This document shows positions 37,182 to 48,904 of a DNA stretch of 64,000 nt, in pieces (positions within the stretch are counted from its first letter, which is position 1; each line of letters opens with the position of its first letter). The DNA is from Rhopalosiphum padi (Eukaryota; Arthropoda; Insecta; Hemiptera; Aphididae). The stretch is taken from assembly GCF_020882245.1 (NCBI RefSeq), contig NC_083598.1, forward strand, positions 55,465,858 through 55,529,857, read 5' to 3'. Made by a program: the position numbers and the translations under genes. Under the pieces are notes generated by a model. It was not told the DNA's origin. It did not search any database and saw nothing but the letters and a program-made list of their open reading frames with translations.

Positions 37182-38856
37182 TCAAGCCATTGCTAGTAGT
37201 TCAAAATTTCGGGTCGAATGATACTGAAACGTTATCGAATTTTTGGTTTCACTTTCTCCATGATATTATATTATATCCGTCCCCCGACCGTCCACAACAA
37301 CCGTTATTCGCCGCTACGGTAATTTTTATGTACGCGTATCCGAACGTTATCGCAGGTCGCAACTCCAATTAAATACCAATTACTTGTACTTTCATACTAC
37401 AATTTATTAATACCGTATAAGTACTGCAAACACTTATCGTTTTCGGGGACGTCCGGCGCGGGACCCGAATGTGCAATGGACCAACATCATAATATATACC
37501 CAGACGCAGATTCGTCGAATCTGTATTTTTTTCTTTTAATTGTTTATTTATTTTAAAACTGATAATCAGTTATAATCCGTTGGATATTATTTAGCTAATA
37601 GGTGTAATACAAATACATAGTTCGTAGGATACTTTTAGTGCCGTTTTAAATACAAATAAATAATACCATATAAATAATCACATAACGATAACAATAATGA
37701 TAATAAATACAGTTTGAGATAAATAAAACGGTTCAATGGTTATTTTTTAGTTTTTTTTTTTATTAAGTTTTCTTTCATCTTGAATATGTTTTTCAATATT
37801 TTAATATTGATAGTCGAATTCACTATGTTATACCTATTTATATTTTTGTTTGATTTATGACGAATGTAACTTGTTCACTTGCTAAGTGATTACCTTTATT
37901 ATTATATTATTTTGTCTGTTGGTTTTTTTTTTTACAAAATAATACTTTAAATTTGTAAAACTATTTCGACCTAATTTCCAATGAGTACCTAGTTTTATCA
38001 TTATTATTGTTTATTTTTCACCCACTATTTATACACGTACCTACCTTATTATACGTTAACATTTTTTTTTTTTTCATGCCTAGTTGAGTTTTCATTTTGC
38101 CGTTTTATTTTATCAGCTTTTTAATAATATTGCAATTAACAATTTATAAAAGTAGTTTTATCGTTATAATTTAGTTTTCCGTTTTTTGCTGACTATGTTT
38201 ATGTTACAATAGTTACAGTACACTACGAGTTTTTTCATTATTATTATTATTACTATAACAATAATACATTATTACAGTTTCAATAATATTACATTAATTA
38301 CATTACATAATAGTTACTGGATTTAGACAGTGTTTTTTTTTTATGAATGAATGAAATATACACTATAAACGTAGTTTGGAATATTTAGTCTTACAGTATT
38401 TAAATAAGAATAATAATAGTCAACATACATATAATAGTACGGTTTTCAGTTTTACACACACACACTCATACAGACAGAATGTTTAAATGTTTCTATTGTT
38501 ACAAAAATCAATTATAGTTTTAAAATTAAACAATTGATTTTTTTTTTCTATTGTGTTCCTTTTGGTGTTAAGTTTATGTTATACGCATATATCTGTTCAG
38601 TTTTTTTCGTGTGGTATGATTTTTTTTTTAATATAATATAAGCTACAATTGTAATGCTAAATTATACGGTCCTCCCCCAAAAACTTATTTTTATTATTTG
38701 TATTAAGTTGCTCAAAAAAAAAAAAAAAAATTTTTTAATAAATTGGAACAAAAATGTATTTAAAAAATATATTATATATTATTATAACCATTGTAAAAAA
38801 TTTTGGGAAAAAATTGTCTAGATATTCGATGTTAATATTATATTATTACATTATGA

Positions 38857-38863
<7 letters not shown>

Positions 38864-38888
<25 letters not shown>

Positions 38889-38890
38889 TT
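38864..38890. repeat. (ATT)n microsatellite
   Basis: About nine ATT units in T-rich intergenic sequence. Confidence 0.85.
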
Positions 38891-41800
38891 TATTACTATA
38901 TTATTATTTTCGGTTCCTTAATATTATTATATTTTGTCATGAAAATTATTGTCCTGAAGTTTTGAAACACGACTATATTATATATTATACGTTTCGGTTC
39001 GATATATTGAACAAAAATAAAAATATAAGTGAAAATAAAAAAATGATGTTTGTGTAGTAAAACGATATTTATATTATATATTGTATTAAAAATTTAGTTA
39101 ATATAAAATATACGTTAAAGTCATTAAAGTCTTGAACCTTTTGTGTTATTCTTTTTCCACATTTATAATTGATACTAGCTGCAGGTTATATATAGTTATA
39201 TTTAGCCTATGATATTATAATATTATTATAATACATTAATACATAGTATGTACATATTTTTTTAACTTAGAAAAAGTTTTTTTTTATGAAAAGACGTATC
39301 TACTTATTAATTTTTATTAGCGATTTTAACAATCATATGGTTAGTTTGAATACTAAATTTAAAGGCACTTTGTAGATTTGAAAAAAAAGCGTTGTACAAC
39401 TTTTGAACAGAATACTTTTCAGTCTGGTGGTAAGTGAACAAGAAAAGAAGTAAGATTTTCAAATTGAAGGAAAGTACATTTTCAAATAGAAATTTATATC
39501 AAATTATATCTTAAAAAATATTGGTAATGAAAATTATTTAAAATCTAAGAGTGATTGTACCTACAAAGAATTTTAGCTAAGATAATATAATATATTTGAA
39601 AAAAAAAGCTGACACTAAAATTATTGATAGTCTGTGAATCTGATTTTTCAAAGATGAATTTATTATATCAAGAAAAAATCAAGATCCTGGATCATCTTAA
39701 TTTGCTTATGAAATTAGGGTGCACTAATTAAATCCTAATTTTAACGCTGCTGGTTGAGACAAAAACCTGTCATTTTTCTTATTGAAGAATTGTCTATAAA
39801 TTTTTTTTTTTTTTTAATAATATTTATTCAATTTATTATTACAAAAATGTAATACTTTTATTTAATGTTTATTTTTATGTTTCATTATATTTTTAGATCT
39901 TCCCTTAATATTCTTTATACGTTACATTGCGTCTTTATGGTTCGCGAAAATGATCCAAGCCCCTAATGTGGCCCTCCAAAAATATTAATTGATGATCTCC
40001 GACGTATTCTGAACCTGCACTTATATTTATCGGCTCCAACACACTTATTCCTGATTGTTTTTTTGTTCAGGCTACGTATACAGTGCAGTTTTACACGATT
40101 TTTCGCATATTTCACGGACTTAGATGGACCGTGAAAACCTATTCGATTATCTTGGTTAAATCGGAAAAAACGTAAACACACTCACACTAGTCGGTCACGG
40201 CCTTGACCGTTTCAGGAAATCGCCGAACTAAATCAGGTCAATTCGTCATTATAGTGTATAGATTCATCGATTATTATTTGTATCCGCAAGTGAGTTTTAC
40301 CTCGTATATATGGCGTACATGTAATATATATCAAAAAACGAGCAAAACTAGACCGATACGACTACTTGCGCACCAACTATATAATACAATATATATTATA
40401 AAAATGGTATATAAATAGGTGACTCTGTACATAATTTGTAAATGTTTGAATATTATTGTACTCACAACGTGTTTATGTTGTTGTTTAGTTTTTTTTTTTA
40501 ATAAAATCGAAGGCGGAAAACGTATTATTACCTGAAAAACTAGTCGATTTCCTATAGTTCTACAGCAACAGCATGAATAGAGCAGTTTCATTATTTTAAG
40601 TTTAATATGAATTTATATTTAGTTATTATAATAATATATATAGATACATACTTAAACACCTCGTGTAATATTCATTGCTGAGTTGTTACTACGACATAAA
40701 ATGACATTCCGAAGACTGTAAATCTGTTTATGACATCAGCTATGGTGGCAATTATAGTAGATACTTAACGTTAACAATATTACGAATTTACTTACTATTA
40801 TAGTCTATAGCACTATATCTATTTATTTAATTAATTAACGGCAGACAGCAATTACAAAACTACGTAATATAAACAAGTTATAGAACATAATTATAATAAG
40901 AGTAAACAGTATATGTATAAGCTCTCTGGTATATAAATAGATAATAATAAATAGTATTAAAAGAGAAAAAAAAATAAAACGAAATTCTTACATACAGCGA
41001 TAAATTACATGTGAAATATGACAAATAAAACTGAGGTATTGAGGTAATAAAAAAAAGTGTTTGGTGTGTATATATATATATGTATATTATATGAGTTTCG
41101 TTATCAATAACAAAACAAAAATAATAATAAAAAAATATCATAAAACGTAGAATTGATATTCCATAACAAATAATGAAATAACCTACTACATTTTACGTTT
41201 ACATGTTACATAAAATCATTATTATTATACACAATTATTATAGTGAGCTACAGGCCTAAGTGGGAAACCCTATTGGCAATTAAAATATTTTTACACCATG
41301 GTAATGTTAAGAATGATTTTAAGCTTCTTAAGAATAAATGAAGCTTCTATCTATATTAATTAGATAAAAAATTGATATTACACAATGTTTTTATTTCAAA
41401 ATATCACACCATATTATAGTGATAACTGATTAAAAATATATTTTAAAAATTATTTTATATTTGATCTATATAAAAATATAATTAATAGAGACATTAAAAC
41501 AAACAAAATTGAATAAAAAAAAATGTTTAACTAAACAAAAATACGAAGCTTCCGAAATCAATTGTCTATCATAATGAAAAATTCCCATTTAAAAAATCGT
41601 CGTACGCCGTACGGCAGTATTTTTGTCTCCGTGCTAAGTCACGCTTCGGTGCATTAAAAATATAACAATTATATAATGATTTCAGCTGGATCAAAACATG
41701 GTTATTCTATAATCACTGAAATATAGTATGATTTTTGATAGATGTAATATGTTTTTTTAAAAGCACTTAATTAAACTATTAAATTACATTGTAACTTGTA

Positions 41801-42880
41801 AGATATTAGGATATAATATAAGTATAATTGGCCAATCTTATGAGGGAGAATATTTATTAAATATACGTAAAATACCAGCAAAACTATTGCTATAACATCT
41901 AATATAATTATTGGAAATATATTGATGAAATATAAAAACCTTCACGTCAGACTACTACGCTGTTATAAAATATTATTTAAAGTTTATTATTATACCTTAA
42001 ACCTAAATACCTAATTATTTGCATACTTTTAGAAGTATTGTAGTTATTTTGATTTGTATTTTCTCATTGCAATAAATATTTAACTCTTAAAAAACGACAC
42101 GTGTTTATTATAAGTCGGTCTTAATTTGGTTCAAACTTCTTTGAATATAGACACAAATAGCAATATCAGTGATACAGCTAGGTAGGCCAATCAGACAATA
42201 GAATTAACAGAAATTCAAACAATCGATCATTCGAAATGCGGTACAGATAACTGTACTTTATGGGAAAAAATGCATTTATACAGTTTATTTCTTTATTTTT
42301 TTTATAAATCAATCATTTAAAACTATATAGTTCCAACATTCTAGTGGTCCAATGTATACTTACGAGTTACGATATTAAGTACGGTAGAAAAACTAAATAT
42401 TTTTTACTTCTTTGATTAAAACTTGCGAGTATAAATATCCATGTGATACACAAAACAGTGATATTTATAACTGAGCATTATAACTCATAATAGTTATATA
42501 GTTATCCTGTATTATCATTTGTAGTCTATATGTACTGCATGTACGTCACACAATCAAATGTATACATTTTATTATTATTTAACGTGTAGAGAAATCCGTA
42601 AATCTTATAATGCGTTTCCCGAGTATACTCGTATTATATTATGCTGTATACTAGACTAAATGTTACATAATAAACCTTGATACAAAATTAACAAACAAAT
42701 AAAATCCGATAGATTTGAAGGATGTTCGCCTACGTGTCATCGAGAGTTGTATTGTCGTGGTGACAGACTATACAGAAGTTATTCGTCTCGTCGGCAGTTC
42801 GGCATATTATATATATAGTATATATTATTATTATTATATTTTATACACGTGATACTGCGTCAGATATGTATATGTATATA

Positions 42881-42904
42881 TACACACACACACACACACA
42901 CACG
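42881..42904. repeat. (CA)n microsatellite upstream of the ankyrin gene
   Basis: Twelve CA/AC units about 450 bases upstream of the first candidate coding start of the espin/forked-like gene. It is followed by AT repeats and then by CpG-rich sequence. Confidence 0.9.
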
Positions 42905-42949
42905 CTTAAATGTGTATAAATATAATATATATATATAATATGTATGTTG

Positions 42950-43356
42950 TTATCGTCGGACGATCAGATAAAATAGAACGATTGGTCGCGGTCCGACGAG
43001 AATTGAAAACACACATAACATAACATTGAGGCTGCCGAAATCACTTGGTCGCCGCGGTGAAAGATTTCCACCGTAGAAAATCGTCGTACTACGCACGAAA
43101 ATCACTAAAATACTATCGTAATATACACGGCGGCGCACATTCGTCTTCGTCTCGCCGGTCTGCGCGGTACACCCAATGTAAGAGCGTCGTGCCTAAAAAC
43201 AATCTCGCACCTGATAATATTTACACGCGTTAAACTCAAGTGTACGCGTTTCTTCGAATAATAATATTAATATTACATACCATCGTCGAACCAAACACTA
43301 TACATATTGTGAAGGCACATCGACGCGTTCGGAGAATATCCGCGATTGTTGACATC
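42950..43356 (+). promoter_or_regulatory. CpG-rich 5' flank of the espin/forked-like gene
   Basis: CG-dense sequence (for example CGTCGGACGATC and CGGCGGCGCAC near 43130) precedes the ATG at 43357 and contrasts with the AT-rich DNA to the left. It is the likely promoter and 5' UTR for the first of two alternative starts. No TATA box or clear initiator was fixed. Confidence 0.4.
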
Positions 43357-43574
43357 ATGTGCTTGTGGAAGTTGCTGCTTCTCGGCTGGACGCGGCCCAA
43401 GTCATCGGACTCGGACGACTGTAAAGAAGGAGGAGACCTGCACCGACAACACACATCGTCGGATGACGATATGTCCGACAGTGGGATATCCAGTGGCGAG
43501 TTCAGTCTGGAAAACGTGTGCGAAGACTCTTGCGGCCCCTGTTCAGCTCCGCAACCGACTCACGAGGAAAAGAG
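43357..43574 (+). CDS. forked: Candidate alternative first coding exon A, with acidic/serine region and DSGISS motif
   Basis: ATG at 43357 gives MCLWKLLLLGWTRPKSSDSD, a short hydrophobic start followed by a hydrophilic Asp/Ser-rich region. The exon ends in phase 2 before a consensus donor GTAAGT (43575). The residues DSGISS at 43477-43494 (about residues 41-46) fit the DSGxxS phosphodegron read by beta-TrCP/Slimb when phosphorylated. A cysteine-rich piece (CEDSCGPC) follows. Phase 2 matches the acceptor of the ankyrin exon at 44717, giving EEKR-FLKIHG, or an acceptor at 44188 that would lead in frame into exon B. Whether the hydrophobic start is a membrane anchor is uncertain, as it is only about eight residues long. 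Confidence 0.6.
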
Positions 43575-44896
43575 GTAAGTCCGTATATTTATTATACATA
43601 TATCAATACTCGGTGGTGAGCTTTCAGTTAACTAAGCGTGCTTGTCGTTAAAAATACATTCAAGTGATCTAACATCCCTGGAAAAAATGCAAATCAGAAA
43701 ATATACTTGAAATACAAAATAATACAATTATTTGATTTATTGTCGTATAGCATTAATCAATACATAAAAATAACTTAAATTATTATCTAGATTTTGGAAG
43801 CAGTTCGTATTCCATCGGTATATATGTATAGTATGTTATTTGATCATAAAACGGGAGTTTTTACGATTTTACGAGACGCTTTTTCTATGATTCTTTATTA
43901 GGATATTATTTGTGAACGGGAATCACGGGCTGGTAGCTCGCTCTCATCGTCTTATCGCACACCGATTTTGATATCGTTTATTATACAAACAGTCATATTT
44001 CTCTACACGCGAAAAAGCTTAACTCCCGCGCGTTTTATCGAAATCAACGATCGACAAACATGGAATCCCGTAGACCGTAAAAGTCGCCGACGCTCGTCGG
44101 CCGCGGCAAAGTTACGAAATCGTTTCGAAACGTTAGTCACCGTCGCCGATACGCATCTCTACTGCAGCGGCGTGTGTATATGTACAGAGATCGCTGTACC
44201 ACGGCCGAGAGGATTTATTCCGTTTTATTCGCCGTCCGTTTTCGTTCTTTTTTGTTGGATTCGCTCACGACGTTGTCCGCAGTCATGTCCGGCGCGTCGT
44301 ACATGTACAACGACCGACAAGTACTGTTGATCAGTAGCAAACAGCTGGACGCGGAAGTTTTACGTGCCTGCCGGGTGGGAGACTTCAATTTCTTGGGTTT
44401 CATAGCCGGCTCCGACACTGAACGTCTGCATGCTGAGGACTCTCGTGGAGCAATGGGATCGCATTACGCTGCCAGGAACGGACAGTTGTCAGTGCTGAGG
44501 TGATACGATGGGTGGATAATATATTTATAAGAATTTGCGAAATTAATTTCAATTTTCGGAATTTTCCCCCATTTAACGATTATTATTATTATTATTTATA
44601 ATAATAATAAATTCATAACGTAAACGTATCAACATAACGTGCGTTTGCTGTACGCGTATAGTGATCGTATATTTGTTTCATTGTCGTCTATATAATATTT
44701 ACAATTTCTTTTGTAGGTTTCTGAAAATCCACGGTATAAGAAACCTGAACAAGAAATCGTGTGTGGGATACACAGCTTTACACGAAGCGTCCATCAACGG
44801 GCACGTAGCTTGTATAGAATGGTTGATCAGGTACTCGGGATGTAAGCCTACCGAAAAGGATGTGGATGGTTGCAATGCTCTTCATTTAGCTTCCAA
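43357..44896 (+). CDS. forked: 5' part of an espin/forked-type ankyrin-repeat actin-bundling protein (gene continues beyond the window)
   Basis: This entry covers the visible coding exons of the gene: two candidate first exons (43357-43574 and 44285-44499) and the shared ankyrin exon 44717-44896. The residues VLRACRVGDFNFL, SHYAARNGQLSVLRFL, GYTALHEASINGHVACIEWL and DGCNALHLAS follow the start of vertebrate espin closely in order and spacing (a short lead, then repeats opening with HHAARAGKL-like and TPAHDASATGHLACLQWLL-like segments; recalled, not aligned). Drosophila forked is the insect relative; both are known to bundle actin, in bristles and stereocilia. Only about two and a half repeats are here. 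WH2-like and actin-bundling parts must lie past the window. Confidence 0.75.
43575..44284 (+). other. Intron A and probable 5' UTR of exon B
   Basis: The left half is AT-rich. The right half, from about 43910, is CpG-rich up to the ATG at 44285 and may be a second promoter with its own 5' UTR. Possible acceptors are TGTACAG ending at 44187 and TCCGCAG ending at 44282. The latter would join exon A out of frame. Confidence 0.4.
44285..44499 (+). CDS. forked: Candidate first coding exon B, start of the ankyrin domain
   Basis: ATG at 44285 begins MSGASYMYNDRQVLLISSKQ. The exon ends in phase 2 before GTGATA at 44500. Residues about 21-71 carry the helical lead-in LDAEVLRACRVGDFNFLGFI and the beginning of the first full repeat, with SHYAARNGQLSVLR in place of the usual TPLHxAAxxGH. 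The same frame is open upstream to 44188, so exon A might run into it through that acceptor. An intact domain needs this exon, so it is the better candidate for the main espin-like isoform. The TCTCGTGGAGC context suggests ordinary coding DNA. Confidence 0.75.
44717..44896 (+). CDS. forked: Shared ankyrin-repeat exon
   Basis: Acceptor TTTTGTAG ends at 44716 and donor GTAAGA begins at 44897. The exon completes an arginine codon, then reads FLKIHGIRNLNKKSCVGYTA. It holds the end of repeat 1 and a full repeat with TALHEASINGHVACIEWLI, then a third start, DGCNALHLAS, broken at phase 2. These match the ankyrin consensus (TPLHxAAxxGHxxVVxxLL), with the espin-like CKPTEKDVDG spacer. The next exon (expected to begin with FGH-like residues) was not found within the remaining 19 kb, so the intron is at least that long. 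Confidence 0.88.
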
Positions 44897-45048
44897 GTAA
44901 GAAATTATACTAAAATAGTTTTAACAATATTTTTATTTCGACAATTTAAATAAAAACGTATTAATAATACCCAGTATAGTAAGTAATCTATTAAAAAAGC
45001 TTTTACGTGCGGCTTTATATTATACATAGGTTATATGTATCTATATAT

Positions 45049-45103
45049 GTTTAACTCATAGACCTTATACTAAGTACCTTAGTATAAGGTCTATGGTTTA
45101 ACT
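45049..45103. mobile_element. 39-bp perfect palindrome inside an 8-bp direct duplication (minimal DNA-transposon footprint?)
   Basis: GTTTAACT occurs at 45049-45056 and again at 45096-45103. Exactly between them are two 18-nt arms, CATAGACCTTATACTAAG (45057-45074) and its perfect reverse complement (45078-45095), separated by TAC. An 8-bp target duplication with inverted termini is the signature of hAT and P-type transposons, so this may be two terminal repeats left after loss of the whole interior. That origin is inferred; a chance or other palindrome-forming process cannot be excluded. Confidence 0.6.
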
Positions 45104-48100
45104 ACACAAAATTATTATTTTCTATATAATATTAATAGTACTTTTATGAAAAGTTTCCAAAATATTGATTTCTTAAAAAGTTATTCCAAAATCCGACGTT
45201 GGTTAAAATAAAACACTGTTAATATTTTTGAATTTAATATAACACACTGCATTAACTAAAAAATGCATAAATGTAGATATTAAAAAATTCAAAAGTGTTT
45301 TACAAAATCTTTACGTTTTATAATCTAACCCAAGCACTAAAACAAAACTGTTGATAAAATTCAACAAATGAAAAACAAAATACTATTTAACTACAAATAT
45401 TTTTGATAAATTTATTGATGCCTTTAAGATATTAAAATTTATATTTTAACAAAACCTTTTAAACGTTTTAATTTGTTTGAAAAAAATTGTTTTCGTTTCG
45501 AATAAATGTTATAGTACCTAGTGGTTGACACTATTAGTTGTAAAACGCTTTGTTACCATGGTTATTAATGTTTCCTGACGTATAATATTCTGAACTAAGT
45601 AATTTTGGCTATAATATCATTATTTATTCTATCTATTATCATAGTTTATTTTGGTTCTACAGCTTGCACCATAACCATTTTACTCAAATATCCATTAATT
45701 GAAATGTTAATTTTTTTATTTAATAGCTATACGTCATGTATATGATTATATATTATTTGGGTATTTATAAAAAGCGATCATAATAAAGTTAAAAATTTTA
45801 ACTTTAACTTTTAATTAATATTATAATGTGTTTATTAATTTACCGATTATGGTTTACACGATGTACATGTTACATTTCAGAATTCTTTTTTTTATTTTTT
45901 GAATGAATCAAGGTTTTATCAGTGATGGTTTAAATTATATTTTACGTACCTAAAAGGAAATTGAATAAAACGCTGTTATCACATTTGAAAAGTGTAAAAT
46001 AATTAGTTGTGATTGCATAAAAATCACAACCGTTACATACAAACAATTACTTATCAAAATTACGTTATATTATTTTACAAGCTATACAGTTTATGGAAAT
46101 AACTTTCATTATGTTTAACTAATTACAGACATAATATTATGACTTGGTCGAAAACATTAACACAAATTAGTATTTTTAATAGATTCAATTTCAATTTAAT
46201 TTTTTAATATTCTATTATAGTTTTGGGATACATTTTATTACAAGTACAAATAAGAACTAGCATACTCTTTGATTTATAATTTATAAATTGCAAATAAAAC
46301 AACATACCTAACTAATTATATTAATGTCAAGGTGTGACTTAATAAAATACAATTTAAAACGTTTAAACTTAAAATTGACTTTAATAAAACCATGTAAATA
46401 ATTATCACAGCAAAACCTACTTATATGAATGTGAATTATATTATCTGTAGTCAATATATATATACTAGGCGCTCAAACAAAAAGTTTGAAGACCCTTGAT
46501 AATATACGGCCTGATTATGCGTATATAAGTCGTAACCAAGAGGCACATTAGGTATGAAATTAAGATGTCCTAAAATATTGTATTTTAGACTAAACTTTGG
46601 AAGATTTTACTTCCACCGCAACATACAACAAAATCAAAAAAAAAATAACATTGTAAATCAATAAATATGTTGGACATTATAATAATTAAAATAAAATACA
46701 CAATTAAGTTTTTGATTTGATAACGCAAAATATCAATAGATTGACGTATATAAATCTTACAAGTCTTGAACAAAAAATAGGAAACCAATCGGGGAAATAC
46801 TGAAATAGGACAGTTGATTGAATACGTTTAGGCAGTTTAAAATATCATCATATTACTGAATTGCAACCTGTTAAATCAATCATTTATACACATAAATGAC
46901 CGTTTGTATCATATCATTAATTTATAATATTAAATTACTTGTCAATTACTTTTATATGTTGGTGATCATTGTTATCAAATAGTTATACTCAAACTCAATG
47001 GTGAAACAAACCCAAAATAACCCATAAGTAACTTAAATACATCCTAACCAATTTTGTTATACTGTTATTGGGTACAACAATATAATAACGCTAAAGATTT
47101 ATTATGCGTGATCAATATGCAGATTATAAACACTAAATATAATTAAAGAACTAGTTATATTAGGTTACAATAGGATGATCAAAAAGTATCATCAATAATA
47201 TTAGTATAATAGTGCTAGATATTAATATATAGAAATAAATGGAGCACTAAATTTATATTGAATATTAAATAAAATGATATTAAGCATTGAGGTAGTAAGT
47301 AGGTACACCGGAATTATATTAAAAATAATAACGATCTATTATGGACCATTATTATTTATAAATTTATAATATACTTGGATAATACCAATAGTATATATGT
47401 ATTAATTACAAAGCTCTAAATTTAACTCAACAGCTAGTAGCTATATATTTACCGAATATAATAATATAGACTTGTCAAATTCTTGTAATGCAAACACGTA
47501 GGGTTGAATTATTTTATTTGATAATCGCTCAACAATGAAATAGAAACAAACATAGTTAATTATTTAAGTCAATGAAATATTAAAAAGCACTGTGCCGAAT
47601 CAAATAGACAAATATTTTTTTTTCAATTATTTTTCGATATTTTTTTTTTTTGTTTTTATTATAAATTTAGATTATAAAATATACCTGTTATTACAATATT
47701 TACAGACCATAATAATATCGCGTTTCCTATAGGTTTTACGTATAGTACACCGCTCTCTAGCTGAAAGACGGTACACCAAACAGAATTCTTGCACGACAGT
47801 ACGCCGCCAACGCTATAATTTCTATTATGTAGATGGCATTGTAGTAATATTTTTCTCGTTGATCAACGGTGGATTATTCTCAGAAAACTAACAGCTTTTT
47901 ACTAAGTCATTGATAACACACTCAGAGACTTTATCATTATTTTATTCTGTTTACGACATTAGTTTTATAGATTGCAACCCGACAACATCAAACATGAAAA
48001 GTATTTAAATTTTAAATTAGTTTATTTGAATTTTGAACCACTGGTAATTTTTCTAGTAACACGAATTTTTCTACAGTTTTAGTGTGCTCATATAGGAGGT

Positions 48101-48439
48101 ATCAACCTGTATTATAATAAATATACATCACAATTGCTACATTAATTTAATCATAATATGACGATTAGCCAATAGATGGATTCAAATATTTCCATCCAAA
48201 AAACTTAAAATAGAACAAAATGTGATACGAAATAATAATTAAATAGAACAATACATATCTATTTATATTTATTTTATATTTACCATTTATGGTACCAACC
48301 TGGCTACCTAGTTATGGTTTAGGTATACCCTATGGTCGTTATAATCTTGAGAATTTTTATGATAGATACATTTTAAAAATATTACGTTTAAAATATATAA
48401 TTCAAATAGTGTCAAGGTTTAAGTCTAAATACTCTAAAT

Positions 48440-48904
48440 CAGTGCTTCTCAATGGGGGCGATATCGCCTCCCGATGTGTGATGAAGGAGTACTGAGCTCA
48501 ACTAAAACTACTGAGCATTGAGCTCGTTTTGGGTGGTAAGGGGGATGAGCAAGGTTAGGGCTAAAAAGCAACGCACCAAGGATTAATATAATTATTTCCA
48601 AAAAGAAATCGACTTTATATCGTCAAAAGAGAAGACTTACGCCTCCATCTCACAGCTTTGAACCAAACGTAAAAAAATTAGCTTTGAATCACCAATCTCC
48701 ATTCTTCCAATCAACCATCTCAATGATCAATACATTGCAAAACATTTCAAAATTTTCATTTTATTTACATTATTTATTTATTATTCAATTATAGAATTTT
48801 CATTTATACTATTTTTTATTTTTATTTTAATGTAGTGGGGGGGGCGTTGAAAAATATTTTGCTTCTCAAGGGGGTGACAGTTTTAAAAAGGCTGCGAATC
48901 ACTG
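48440..48904. mobile_element. Degenerate hAT-type nonautonomous element
   Basis: The left end CAGTGCTTCTCAATGGGGGCG and the reverse complement of the right end, CAGTGATTCGCAGCC, share CAGTG-TTC-CA, the usual hAT terminus. The flanking 8-mers CTCTAAAT (48432-48439) and CTTTTAAT (48905-48912) agree at 6 of 8 positions, as expected for an old 8-bp target duplication. GCTTCTCAAGGGGGTGAC near 48861-48878 repeats the left-end theme. The interior (465 bp in total) has no transposase frame. Confidence 0.6.

Larger units (their letters stand above)
36551..42940. other. Intergenic AT-rich region without a supported gene
   Basis: This stretch holds T-rich runs (37740-38960), a CA repeat (37158-37181), an ATT repeat (38864-38890) and little else. 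Open frames are short and have the low-complexity composition of AT-rich DNA. The 3' UTR of the upstream gene may cover part of it. CG-rich bits at 40010-40220 and 41600-41655 are too small to interpret. Confidence 0.55.

Noticed and set aside
44283..44499. Splicing of exon A directly to the acceptor at 44282
   Set aside because: Leaves exon A in the wrong phase; the alternatives to 44188 or 44717 keep the frame.
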